Below are positions 54,696 through 62,990 of a DNA stretch of 64,000 nt, one piece after another. Position numbers and translations under genes: made by a program. This DNA comes from Spirosoma taeanense. Lineage in GTDB: Bacteria; Bacteroidota; Bacteroidia; Cytophagales; Spirosomataceae. Position 1 is the first letter of the stretch, and every line of letters begins with the position of its first letter. The notes under the pieces are model-generated. The model made no database searches, was not told the origin of the DNA, and saw nothing but the letters and a program-made list of their open reading frames with translations. The stretch covers positions 4,650,001 to 4,714,000 of the forward strand of contig NZ_CP053435.1 in the NCBI RefSeq assembly GCF_013127955.1, written 5' to 3'.

Positions 54696-56270
54696 ATGGA
54701 ATCCGTAAGACCCGACGAGATCTCGGCCATACTGCGTCAGCAATTAGCCGGTACGCAAACCGAGGCTGAACTCGAAGAAGTCGGTACGGTGCTGCAAATC
54801 GGCGACGGCGTAGCGCGTATCTACGGCCTCTCGAAAGTGCAGGCCGGCGAGTTGCTGTCGTTCGACAATGGGCTTCAGGCTATGGCTCTGAACCTTGAAG
54901 AAGATAACGTTGGTGCCGTATTGCTCGGCGACTACTCGGAAATTAAAGAAGGCGATACCGTAAAGCGTACGGATCAGATCGCTTACGTAAACGTCGGCGA
55001 CGGTATTCTGGGCCGCGTTGTAAACACCCTTGGTCTGCCAATTGACGGTATGGGTCCAATTCAGGGCGAGTTGTTCCAGATGCCGCTGGAGCGCAAAGCA
55101 CCGGGGGTTATTTATCGCCAGCCAGTTAACGAGCCCCTGCAAACGGGTATTAAGGCTATCGATGCCATGATTCCGATCGGTCGAGGCCAGCGCGAGCTGA
55201 TCATTGGTGACCGCCAGACGGGTAAAACCGCCGTGGCTATCGACACGATCATCAACCAGAAAGAATTTTACGACAAAGGCCAGCCCGTATACTGTATTTA
55301 CGTTGCCTGCGGTCAAAAGGCCTCGACCGTAAAGCAGGTTGAAGCTACGTTGCGTAAGGCCGGTGCTATGGAATATACGGTAATCGTATCGGCCAATGCA
55401 TCAGACCCATCACCAATGCAGTTCTTTGCGCCGTTTACGGGTGCTGCCATTGGTGAGTTCTTCCGCGATACGGGCCGTCCAGCACTGGTTGTTTATGACG
55501 ACCTGTCCAAACAGGCCGTTGCTTACCGCGAAGTATCGCTGCTGCTGCGTCGTCCGCCGGGCCGCGAGGCTTATCCGGGTGACGTCTTCTACCTGCACAG
55601 CCGTCTGCTGGAGCGGGCCGCCAAGATCAACGCCAACGACGACATCGCCAGGAATATGAACGACCTGCCCCCTTCGCTGCAAGGCAAGGTGAAAGGTGGT
55701 GGTTCGCTGACGGCTCTGCCGATTATCGAAACCCAGGCTGGTGACGTATCGGCTTACATTCCTACCAACGTAATCTCAATCACGGATGGGCAGATCTTCC
55801 TGGAGTCGAACCTGTTTAACGCGGGTATCCGGCCAGCCATCAACGTAGGTATTTCGGTATCGCGCGTGGGTGGTAACGCGCAGATCAAATCCATGAAGAA
55901 AGTGGCCGGTACGCTAAAACTGGACCAGGCACAGTTCCGCGAACTGGAAGCCTTTTCCAAATTTGGCTCTGACCTTGATGCATCGACCAAACTAACTATT
56001 GAACGGGGTCGGCGTAACCAGGAGATGCTGAAGCAGCCCCAGTATTCGCCGGTTCCGGTCGATCAGCAGGTGGCGATCATCTATGCATCGACCAACGGTT
56101 TGCTCGATAAAGTGCCGGTCAACAAAGTGAAAGCGTTCGAAAGCGAGTTTGCTATGGTGTTGAACGCACAGTACCCGAACGTACTGAGCGACCTGCGCGC
56201 CGGTAAACTAACCGACGAAGCAACGGCAACCCTGAAGAAAGTAGCGGCTGACCTGTCGGCGAACTATTAA
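54696..56270 (+). CDS. atpA: ATP synthase F1 subunit alpha
   Basis: A 524-residue alpha subunit with the P-loop GDRQTGKTA, the arginine-finger region in [11 protein letters not shown] and the N-terminal beta barrel ([21 protein letters not shown]). With the beta subunit it forms the catalytic hexamer of F1. It is followed by atpG after a hairpin. No other ATP synthase subunit gene is adjacent: the upstream neighbour on the other strand is the FKBP isomerase. The remaining subunits must be encoded elsewhere. Confidence 0.98.
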   Translation: MESVRPDEISAILRQQLAGTQTEAELEEVGTVLQIGDGVARIYGLSKVQAGELLSFDNGLQAMALNLEEDNVGAVLLGDYSEIKEGDTVKRTDQIAYVNVGDGILGRVVNTLGLPIDGMGPIQGELFQMPLERKAPGVIYRQPVNEPLQTGIKAIDAMIPIGRGQRELIIGDRQTGKTAVAIDTIINQKEFYDKGQPVYCIYVACGQKASTVKQVEATLRKAGAMEYTVIVSANASDPSPMQFFAPFTGAAIGEFFRDTGRPALVVYDDLSKQAVAYREVSLLLRRPPGREAYPGDVFYLHSRLLERAAKINANDDIARNMNDLPPSLQGKVKGGGSLTALPIIETQAGDVSAYIPTNVISITDGQIFLESNLFNAGIRPAINVGISVSRVGGNAQIKSMKKVAGTLKLDQAQFRELEAFSKFGSDLDASTKLTIERGRRNQEMLKQPQYSPVPVDQQVAIIYASTNGLLDKVPVNKVKAFESEFAMVLNAQYPNVLSDLRAGKLTDEATATLKKVAADLSANY

Positions 56271-56284
56271 TCATCGGTTCGGTT

Positions 56285-56336
56285 GTTTGCCGGTCAGTGG
56301 GCTCTGGAAAAGAAACGAACAGACTGACCGGCAAAC
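56285..56336 (+). repeat. Hairpin between atpA and atpG
   Basis: GTTTGCCGGTCAG (56285-56297) pairs with CTGACCGGCAAAC (56324-56336), 13-bp perfect arms around a 26-nt loop, without a following T run. It could stabilise the 3' end of the atpA message or reduce read-through into atpG, whose product is needed at one third of the alpha level. Confidence 0.7.
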
Positions 56337-56359
56337 GAATTAACAACCAAACATCACGC

Positions 56360-57247
56360 ATGGCAAGTCTCAAAGAAGTACGCAGCCGAATTGCATCGGT
56401 AAACTCGACGCAGCAGATTACCAAAGCTATGAAAATGGTGGCGGCTGCTAAACTGCGCCGGGCACAGGATAACATTACGCAACTGCGCCCCTATGCCCAG
56501 AAGCTGAGCCAGATGCTGGGTACAATTTCGGCTGGGGCTGAAATTGCGTCAGAAAGTCCGTACAAACAGGCCCGGCCTGTTGAACGGGTTCTAATTATCG
56601 TCGTTACGTCGGACCGGGGTCTTTGCGGTGCGTTCAACACGAACGCCGTTAAAGGCGCGCTGGCGCTGATGGAAGAAAAATACCCAACGCAGGCTCGCCT
56701 GGGCCACGTTGAGATAATGGCCATCGGCAAAAAGGGGGCAGAAGCCTTCCAGCGCCGTGGTTTTAAAGTAAACACCAACCACGTCGATGCCTTTAGCTCG
56801 CTGAGTTTTGCTACCGTAAAGGCCGCAGCCGAAGAAGCCATGGCAGGCTTCGCCAATGGCCGTTACGATATAGTGGATGTAGTGTATAACGAATTCCGGA
56901 ACGCAGCCGTGCAGTTTGTGCGGGCCGAGCAGATGCTCCCCATCGTAGCCACGCAGGCTCCGGCTGGTGTAGCGGCTCCGGCCATCAACTACACCTTCGA
57001 GCCTTCGGAAGAAGAAATCATTACGGAGCTGATTCCGAAAACGCTGAAGATTCAGCTGTACAAAGCCGTGCTGGACTCAAACGCATCGGAACACGGTGCG
57101 CGGATGACGGCCATGGACAAAGCGACTGAAAACGCCGGTGAACTATTGAAAGAACTGCGACTGGTTTACAACCGGACGCGTCAGGCGGCCATCACGACCG
57201 AGATCCTCGAAATCGTGGGTGGTGCCGAGGCCCTGGCAAGCGCCTAA
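56360..57247 (+). CDS. atpG: ATP synthase F1 subunit gamma
   Basis: A 295-residue gamma subunit from the ATG at 56360; the in-frame start at 56297 lies inside the hairpin. The N-terminal (SLKEVRSRIASVNSTQQITK) and C-terminal (GELLKELRLVYNRTRQAAIT) helices of the coiled-coil shaft are clear, as is the central TSDRGLCGAFNT. Gamma rotates inside the alpha/beta hexamer and couples proton flow to ATP synthesis. The gene ends with a perfect 23-bp hairpin. Confidence 0.97.
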   Translation: MASLKEVRSRIASVNSTQQITKAMKMVAAAKLRRAQDNITQLRPYAQKLSQMLGTISAGAEIASESPYKQARPVERVLIIVVTSDRGLCGAFNTNAVKGALALMEEKYPTQARLGHVEIMAIGKKGAEAFQRRGFKVNTNHVDAFSSLSFATVKAAAEEAMAGFANGRYDIVDVVYNEFRNAAVQFVRAEQMLPIVATQAPAGVAAPAINYTFEPSEEEIITELIPKTLKIQLYKAVLDSNASEHGARMTAMDKATENAGELLKELRLVYNRTRQAAITTEILEIVGGAEALASA

Positions 57248-57266
57248 GCTTTACTTCAATCTTTGG

Positions 57267-57314
57267 AATAGCAATAAACCCACCGCCGGAACCGGCGGTG
57301 GGTTTATTGCTATT
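57267..57314. terminator. Terminator hairpin after atpG
   Basis: Perfect 23-bp arms (57267-57289 and 57292-57314) with a 2-nt nominal loop. The foot of the stem is AT-rich, so it can terminate on either strand. Confidence 0.75.
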
Positions 57315-57365
57315 TGCGGGTACAGGTTATCGGTAACTGCTCCGTTAATTCAATTTTCATTTTAC

Positions 57366-57373
57366 TACATTTG
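57366..57373 (+). promoter_or_regulatory. Promoter -7 element of the stressosome operon
   Basis: TACATTTG at 57366-57373 matches the consensus, 25 bp before the rsbR-like start. The -33 box is only a TTA at a spacing of about 18 nt. Confidence 0.55.
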
Positions 57374-57398
57374 ATATAATATTGACACAACTGACCTA

Positions 57399-58265
57399 AT
57401 GAGCGATTCCATCGTTGGCTTACTGCGCCAGAAAAAAAATCAAATCCTGACTTTGTGGATGAAAAACCAGCTGGCCGATGGTAGCCTGCGCGACGATCTG
57501 ATGAGCAATGCCGAATTGCGAAACCAGTCGGAGGAGCTTCTGGACACGCTCACTGAGGTCATGACCGACGAAACCTTCACTCAGCTGGACGATCCGGCCC
57601 TGGAGCCCCTGTTCGATTTACTCGCCGGCATCTCCCTATCGCGTGCCAGACAGGGTTTTACCCCCCGGGAAACAGGCACTTATATTTTTAGCCTGAAAGC
57701 CGCCTTGCTGGAAATTCTACAGCACGACCGCAAAAACGATTTACCGCTGCTCTTGGCCAACACGCTGCAGATCAGCAAGTTTATTGATAATCTGGGTATT
57801 CGGACGTTCGAAACCTTTATTCAGGGCCGCGAAGAGGTTATTATCCGCCAGACGGATGAGATGACGGACATGATGACCCCCGTAGTGCAGATCTGGGATG
57901 GGATTCTGGCTATGCCGCTCATTGGTACACTGGACAGTTCGCGAACGCTGGTGGTCATGGAAAACCTGCTTCAGGAAATTGTTCGTACGGGTAGTGAAAT
58001 CGCCATTCTAGACATATCGGGCGTTCCTACCGTCGATTCAATGGTGGCTCAGCACCTGATTAAAACCGTCAACGCCACCCGTCTTATGGGGGCCGAATGC
58101 ATTATCAGCGGTATCCGCCCAGAAATTGCGCAGACTATTGTTCACCTGGGCATTGATCTGTCGTACGTAATCACTAAAGCCACGCTGGCCAGCGCGCTTA
58201 AGCATGCGTTTACCGTCATGCGGCTCGAAGTCCGTAAAGCAGGAACTACTTCCTTTTCTAACTGA
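57399..58265 (+). CDS. rsbR: RsbRD-type stressosome sensor protein with STAS domain
   Basis: A 288-residue protein with an RsbRD-type N-terminal domain (about 5-155, helical, no haem or PAS motifs) and a C-terminal STAS domain (about 165-280, WDGILAMPLIGTLDSSRTLV, LDISGVPTVDSMVAQHLI and GIRPEIAQTIVHLGIDL). In Bacillus RsbR and RsbS build the stressosome and RsbR is phosphorylated on Thr by RsbT; here the equivalent positions read Ser (TVDSMV) and Thr (AQTIVHL), so phosphorylation is possible. It is the first of five tightly packed genes (RsbR, RsbS, RsbT, phosphatase, kinase). Confidence 0.92.
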   Translation: MSDSIVGLLRQKKNQILTLWMKNQLADGSLRDDLMSNAELRNQSEELLDTLTEVMTDETFTQLDDPALEPLFDLLAGISLSRARQGFTPRETGTYIFSLKAALLEILQHDRKNDLPLLLANTLQISKFIDNLGIRTFETFIQGREEVIIRQTDEMTDMMTPVVQIWDGILAMPLIGTLDSSRTLVVMENLLQEIVRTGSEIAILDISGVPTVDSMVAQHLIKTVNATRLMGAECIISGIRPEIAQTIVHLGIDLSYVITKATLASALKHAFTVMRLEVRKAGTTSFSN

Positions 58266-58277
58266 TCGTAATGCTAT

Positions 58278-58667
58278 ATGGAACGCATACCGATTCTGAA
58301 AATGGGACAGTTTCTGCTGGTGACCATTCAGGTAGACCTATACGACCGGCTCGCGCTTGACCTCGAAGCCGACCTCATCAAACAAATCTCCGAGTACGAA
58401 TCGCGCGCCGTTATGATTGATATATCGGCGGTAACGATTGTAGACTCTTTTATGGGACGCATACTGAACAATATTGCCAGTATGGCCCGTATTCTGGATG
58501 CTGAAACGGTGGTGGTTGGTATGCAGCCCTCAGTAGCCATAACCCTGGTTGAACTGGGTCTGCCCCTGGCCGGTATCCATACGGCTCTGAACGTAGAACG
58601 GGGCATTGCTTTGCTTCAGAGTAAAGTAGGCACCGACCGCAGGACGCTCCAATCGAACAATGATTGA
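58278..58667 (+). CDS. rsbS: RsbS-type STAS antagonist
   Basis: A 129-residue single STAS domain protein. IDISAVTIVDSFMGRIL contains the Ser equivalent to RsbS Ser59, and GMQPSVAITLVELGLPL is the second family segment. RsbS forms the scaffold of the stressosome with RsbR and holds RsbT until phosphorylated. It starts 12 bp after rsbR and its end overlaps rsbT by 8 bp, so translation is coupled. Confidence 0.94.
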   Translation: MERIPILKMGQFLLVTIQVDLYDRLALDLEADLIKQISEYESRAVMIDISAVTIVDSFMGRILNNIASMARILDAETVVVGMQPSVAITLVELGLPLAGIHTALNVERGIALLQSKVGTDRRTLQSNND

Positions 58668-59073
58668 GACGCTATCGACCGAAACGTTGCCGATTCGGCA
58701 GGAGAGCGATGTGATCCTGCTCGGTCAGCTCATTCGCCAGCAGTCTACGCAGGTGGGGATGAGCAGCCTGAATAAAACCAAACTTGTCACAGCCGCCAGC
58801 GAACTCGCCCGCAACATGCTCAACTACGCCGTAAATGGCCGTGTTGAGATTGAACGGATCCGGCGGCATCATAAAATCGGAATTCGGTTAACTTTCGCCG
58901 ACAAGGGCCCCGGTATTGCGGATATTGACAAGGCCATGCTGGATGGCTATTCGACCGGTAGCGGCATGGGCGTAGGGCTGCCAGGAGCCAAACGACTGGT
59001 GGATGAATTCAGTCTGATTAGTGTAATTGATGAAGGAACTACAATTATCGTTATTAAATGGTTAAATGATTAA
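58660..59073 (+). CDS. rsbT: RsbT-type serine/threonine kinase
   Basis: A 137-residue GHKL kinase with the N-box AASELARNMLNYA, G1 box FADKGPGI and G2 box GSGMGVGLPGAKRLVDEF. RsbT phosphorylates RsbR and RsbS and, once freed, activates its target phosphatase. It overlaps rsbS by 8 bp and the phosphatase gene by 8 bp. It is full length with all motifs intact. Confidence 0.95.
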   Translation: MIETLSTETLPIRQESDVILLGQLIRQQSTQVGMSSLNKTKLVTAASELARNMLNYAVNGRVEIERIRRHHKIGIRLTFADKGPGIADIDKAMLDGYSTGSGMGVGLPGAKRLVDEFSLISVIDEGTTIIVIKWLND

Positions 59074-60079
59074 TACGCCCCATCGCTCTTATCCCGTCAC
59101 GGATCGCTCCTATGTGGCTATTCTTAAACGGGAAGTACGTTTGCTGGCAACCGAACTAAGCTTCTCAGCAAAAAAACTTGGGGAAATTGATATTATTATC
59201 GCCGAACTGACCTCCAATTTAGTTAAGTATGCCAGGGAAGGCGAGCTATTGGTCCGTCCCATCACTCGTACAGTTAATCCAGGCCTTGAATTCATTAGTC
59301 TTGACAATGGGCCCGGTATGGTTGATACCAGACGGATGATGACAGACGGCGTCTCGACAGGGGGCTCACTGGGACAAGGTTTGGGAGCCATTGGTCGCCT
59401 GGCCGACGTATTCCAGCTTTACTCGTTACCCGGCCGGGGGACAGTCGGCCTGGTGCGTGTGTTTCAGAAACCGGTCAGTCCGCCCATCCAGCCAGCGCTG
59501 GCCGACGTTCAGGCCGTGATTGTACCCAGGTTAGGTGAAACAGCCTGTGGCGACGGAATCTATAGCCGATTGACGACAACCGCCCTGAAAGTCTTTCTGA
59601 GCGATGGTCTGGGGCATGGTTTGCTGGCCCAGAAAGCGACTCAACAAGCCCTCCGGACGCTTGAATCACAATACGAGCTTAATCCTGCAACCTGGCTAAC
59701 GGCCGTGCATCGGGCAACCATCAACAGTCGTGGACTGGCAGGCACCGGTGCGGTTTTTGAATTTGCCAGCCGGAAATGGAAACTCTGCGGGGTAGGTAAT
59801 ATCCGTGCGCAGATAAATGGCTCACAAAAAACAAGAGGTTACATGGCGCAAAACGGCATCCTTGGTTATAACATTCCCCGCACGTTAATCGAGCAGGAGT
59901 TTTCTTATGAACCAGGACAATGCCTGATTATGGCCTCCGATGGTATCCAGACACGCTGGAACCCAGCCCGCTACCCAGGCGCGGGCCGGTATGACCCAAC
60001 CATTCTGGCCGCTGCGATTTACAAAGAACATGCCCGCCGAACGGATGATGTGTCGGTGTTGGTTGCCCGGATTTATTGA
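59066..60079 (+). CDS. ATPase-PP2C fusion: SpoIIE-type phosphatase with RsbW/RsbT-like domain
   Basis: A 337-residue protein. The N-terminal half (about 1-135) is a GHKL domain with N-box IIAELTSNLVKYA, G1 box LDNGPGM and G2 region GQGLGAIGRLAD, related to RsbW/RsbT. The C-terminal half is a SpoIIE/PP2C phosphatase with the metal-binding aspartates in CGDGIYSR, LSDGLGHGLLA, MASDGIQTRW and RRTDDVSVL. In Bacillus the phosphatases RsbX and RsbU act on this pathway; here the two activities are joined. It probably resets phosphorylated RsbR/RsbS, or is the target of RsbT. Its stop is 4 bp before the next gene. Confidence 0.92.
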   Translation: MINTPHRSYPVTDRSYVAILKREVRLLATELSFSAKKLGEIDIIIAELTSNLVKYAREGELLVRPITRTVNPGLEFISLDNGPGMVDTRRMMTDGVSTGGSLGQGLGAIGRLADVFQLYSLPGRGTVGLVRVFQKPVSPPIQPALADVQAVIVPRLGETACGDGIYSRLTTTALKVFLSDGLGHGLLAQKATQQALRTLESQYELNPATWLTAVHRATINSRGLAGTGAVFEFASRKWKLCGVGNIRAQINGSQKTRGYMAQNGILGYNIPRTLIEQEFSYEPGQCLIMASDGIQTRWNPARYPGAGRYDPTILAAAIYKEHARRTDDVSVLVARIY

Positions 60080-60082
60080 CTT

Positions 60083-61750
60083 ATGCAAGAACTCACCAAA
60101 CTGAACCTGGATAATGAGATGGATTTGATCCTGGTTCATAAACGCAGTATGAAACTGGGCGAACTGGCGGGCATGTCTCTGGCCTCACAAACGACCTTTG
60201 CAACAGCAGTATCCGAAGTGGCGCGGCTTGCTCTGGCCGAACGAGGTCGTGGTTCTCTGGCCCTGGGCGTAAATGCCGATGAGCAGGGCTGGCATATTAT
60301 GGCTTGCCTGCAGGATCGGCGTCGCTACCAGACGGAAGCCGCCGATACCGCTCTGAATAATGCCCGGCGTCTGGTTGACGAATTAACCATTTCTGTCACC
60401 GATCAGGGTACAGATATTCGGCTATCCTGTCCGGTCTCTGATCTTCAGACGGTTAGTATGGCCCGCGTAGAAAGCTGGAAACGGTTGTTTAACCGCGAGC
60501 CACCGGCATCGCCCTACGACGATATCAAGCGTAAAAACAGCCAGTTGCAGGAGTTGGCCGAGCGGCTCCAGATCAGCGACCAGCAATACCGGCAGATGAC
60601 CAATTCGCTGCCTCTGTTGATTTTTTCGCTGACGCCGGAGGGGAGATTAATTTATGCCAATCAGGGCCTAACGATCTTCTCCGGCAAAACCTTACCTGAG
60701 CTGAACGCGGTCGGCTGGCTTTCTCTTTTTCACGAAGATGATCAGACCGCTGTCCGGATGGCCTGGGCCGACAGCGTGGCTACCGGTCTGCCTTTCCGGG
60801 GTGAATGGCGGGTTCGTCATGCCGCAACCGGCGAGGGTATGTGGCATATGGTTTCGGCCAGTCCCCAACGCGACGCGGCTCAGCAGCTCCTGCACTGGAA
60901 TGGCTTCATGGCCGATATTCACGCCCAAAAGGTGATAGAGCAGACGCTGCGCGATAACGAAGAACTGCGGCAAAGCCAAAGCCAGCTGGAAAACAGCCGT
61001 CAGCGGCTGGAAGGCGACATCAGTGAATTAAGCCGAAGCAATACCGAACTGGCGCAGTTTGCTTACGTAGCGAGCCATGATTTACAGGAACCTCTACGTA
61101 AAATTCAGGCGTTCAGCACGATGCTGACCGAGCAGTATGCTCCCGTACTCGACCCCACCGCCCAGGACATCATCCGACGGATGCAGGGGGCTACCGGCCG
61201 AATGCAGGAACTGATTCGTGGCCTGCTGGCCTACTCCCGACTAAATACAGAAACGCCGTCGTTCCGGCCCGTTGGCTTAAATCAACTAGTGACAGAGGTT
61301 CTGAGCGATCTGGAAACGGCCATTCAGGATCGGCAGGCAGATATTCAGGTTGGCCCGCTGCCGACGATACAGGGTAACAATCTGCAGCTCCGGCAAATGT
61401 TTCAGAATCTGCTGAGTAATGCCCTGAAATTTACTCCTTCTGAACGGGTCCCACTGGTTCATATCAGCGCCTTGGTGCTCAACGACCCCCAGGTTCAGGG
61501 CTTATCCTACTCCAGCCTGCTGGGAAACTATGTTGAAATCAGCATACGGGATAATGGAATCGGCTTCGACCAGAAACATACCGACCGGATTTTCAACCTG
61601 TTTCAACGGCTACACGGCCGTAATGAGTACGCCGGTACGGGCATCGGTCTGGCAGTCTGCAAAAAAGTAGTTGATAACCACGGCGGTTACCTCACGGCTC
61701 GCAGCCAACCCGGCCAGGGCGCTACGTTTATTATTTATCTACCTCTGTAA
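60083..61750 (+). CDS. Histidine kinase with an N-terminal degenerate RsbT-like domain and a PAS domain
   Basis: A 555-residue soluble kinase. Residues 1-118 align with RsbT (TAVSEVARLAL for the N-box and NARRLVDELTISVTDQGTD for the end, compared with AKRLVDEFSLISVIDEGTT in the neighbouring RsbT), but the N-box Asn is lost and G1 and G2 are missing, so it is a pseudo-ATPase. A coiled region follows (about 150-175), then a PAS domain (about 175-285), HisKA with the phospho-His in FAYVASHDLQEPLRK and HATPase with DNGIGFDQ and GTGIGLAVC. No receiver or membrane region is present. It is the last gene of the stressosome operon and may couple stressosome state to a two-component output. Confidence 0.92.
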   Translation: MQELTKLNLDNEMDLILVHKRSMKLGELAGMSLASQTTFATAVSEVARLALAERGRGSLALGVNADEQGWHIMACLQDRRRYQTEAADTALNNARRLVDELTISVTDQGTDIRLSCPVSDLQTVSMARVESWKRLFNREPPASPYDDIKRKNSQLQELAERLQISDQQYRQMTNSLPLLIFSLTPEGRLIYANQGLTIFSGKTLPELNAVGWLSLFHEDDQTAVRMAWADSVATGLPFRGEWRVRHAATGEGMWHMVSASPQRDAAQQLLHWNGFMADIHAQKVIEQTLRDNEELRQSQSQLENSRQRLEGDISELSRSNTELAQFAYVASHDLQEPLRKIQAFSTMLTEQYAPVLDPTAQDIIRRMQGATGRMQELIRGLLAYSRLNTETPSFRPVGLNQLVTEVLSDLETAIQDRQADIQVGPLPTIQGNNLQLRQMFQNLLSNALKFTPSERVPLVHISALVLNDPQVQGLSYSSLLGNYVEISIRDNGIGFDQKHTDRIFNLFQRLHGRNEYAGTGIGLAVCKKVVDNHGGYLTARSQPGQGATFIIYLPL

Positions 61751-62027
61751 CAAAGGCTTATTCATCATATTTCCGTCCGGGGCCGCTGACTCAATTGCAT
61801 CCTGAATTAACTTATTTTAACATTAGCGGCTTTGCCACCAGCGTCAAGCCATCCAACGAGATAACTACCTGATTCACAAACGATAAAACGTCTGCTCTGT
61901 CACTATACGCGTCCAATAAACTGGAACTAACCCAGCGGGTTTTTAGTTATTCTAGTGTCATATACGAACGACTATTTTCTTAGCGTTTAGTAGTTGGTTG
62001 ACACCACTTAACGATCTCTAAAAACAC

Positions 62028-62597
62028 ATGAAACTTAAAGGCATAATCAGCAGTCTGTTCGTCGTCGGTACGCTGGCGTCCTGCGCCCCGGCCATTACGG
62101 TCAAGTACGATTACGACCCGAAGGTAAACGTCCGCCAGTTCACGACGTACCGGATTGAAGCGGACCGGCAGCGTAACGCCGACCCCATTGTAGGCAGTAG
62201 CCTGAACCAGCGCCGGATTGCCGACGCCCTGGATCAGTCGCTCAAAGCACGTGGCTACAAGCCCGTTACGCAGGGCGAAGCGGATCTGGTCGTCCGGTTC
62301 TTTACCGATTCACGCGATCGTCAGCAAATCCAGTCAAACAACATGTACTCGCCTTATTCCTGGTGGTATGGCGGCATGGGTAACAACGTGTACTCGCGTC
62401 AATACGAAGAAAACCGCGTGGTTGTCAACGTTATTGATGCCCGCACCAACGACATCGTCTGGCAGGGCTGGGCAACGGGTCAGCTGAACAACCGCAACAA
62501 AGAGCGCGACCGCGATCAGGCTTTCCGTGAGACGGTAACCAGCATCATGAAGAACTTCCCGGAAAGTGCCGGGCAGGACTACGGTGCAGCCCGATAA
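62028..62597 (+). CDS. DUF4136 domain lipoprotein
   Basis: A 189-residue lipoprotein with lipobox VGTLASC (Cys at about 19). The DUF4136 body shows VNVRQFTTYRIEAD, EADLVVRFFTDSRD and the ending VVNVIDARTNDIVWQGWATG, the same features as the copy at 7776-8348, with a Tyr/Trp/Ser-rich loop in the middle. The function of the family is unknown. It is 277 bp downstream of the kinase gene, a gap in which I saw no gene, and is followed by a terminator. Confidence 0.9.
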   Translation: MKLKGIISSLFVVGTLASCAPAITVKYDYDPKVNVRQFTTYRIEADRQRNADPIVGSSLNQRRIADALDQSLKARGYKPVTQGEADLVVRFFTDSRDRQQIQSNNMYSPYSWWYGGMGNNVYSRQYEENRVVVNVIDARTNDIVWQGWATGQLNNRNKERDRDQAFRETVTSIMKNFPESAGQDYGAAR

Positions 62598-62619
62598 GCG
62601 TTTAACTGCTTAGGTTCAG

Positions 62620-62651
62620 GCCCTCAGCTCCAACGAGTTGAGGGCTTTTTT
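62620..62651 (+). terminator. Rho-independent terminator
   Basis: GCCCTCAGCTC (62620-62630) pairs with GAGTTGAGGGC (62635-62645) with one G-U pair and a 4-nt loop, followed by six T. It ends the DUF4136 gene. Confidence 0.82.
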
Positions 62652-62693
62652 GTATTATCTATCCTCCGTAAACTTGCTTCCTTAGTTTTTACC

Positions 62694-62975
62694 ATGCCTT
62701 CATCAACCAGCCAGCGAGCGATTTACTCACTCCTGACGGTAATTGTTGTTCTCCTGGTGGGCATAATGGCGTTGCTACAGGTGGCCGACCGACGGCACCA
62801 GCGCCTGGAAGATGAAGCTCAGGATCTCCGGCAGACTATTGCTCGACAGAAACGCCGGATTGACGACCTGACGCAACAACTCCGGGTAAGTAGGGCGGCT
62901 ACGACTGCCCCGATTGACTCCTTACCGGGTGCAGTCTCAGGTAACGATTCGCTACGTGTTTTCAAAAGACTGTAA
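62694..62975 (+). CDS. Small membrane protein with coiled coil
   Basis: A 93-residue protein with one membrane helix (about 10-30, YSLLTVIVVLLVGIMALLQV) and a charged coiled coil (about 35-68, RHQRLEDEAQDLRQTIARQK). The tail is short and Ser/Pro-rich. The layout resembles FtsL/FtsB-like or septum-associated small proteins, but I do not recognise the family. It is convergent with the M23 peptidase gene, whose stop is 15 bp away. Confidence 0.7.
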   Translation: MPSSTSQRAIYSLLTVIVVLLVGIMALLQVADRRHQRLEDEAQDLRQTIARQKRRIDDLTQQLRVSRAATTAPIDSLPGAVSGNDSLRVFKRL

Positions 62976-62990
62976 TGCTGTATTGCCCCT

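Noticed and set aside
54744-55316. 190-codon minus-strand frame inside atpA
   Set aside because: It is antisense to the highly conserved F1 alpha N-terminal and P-loop regions.
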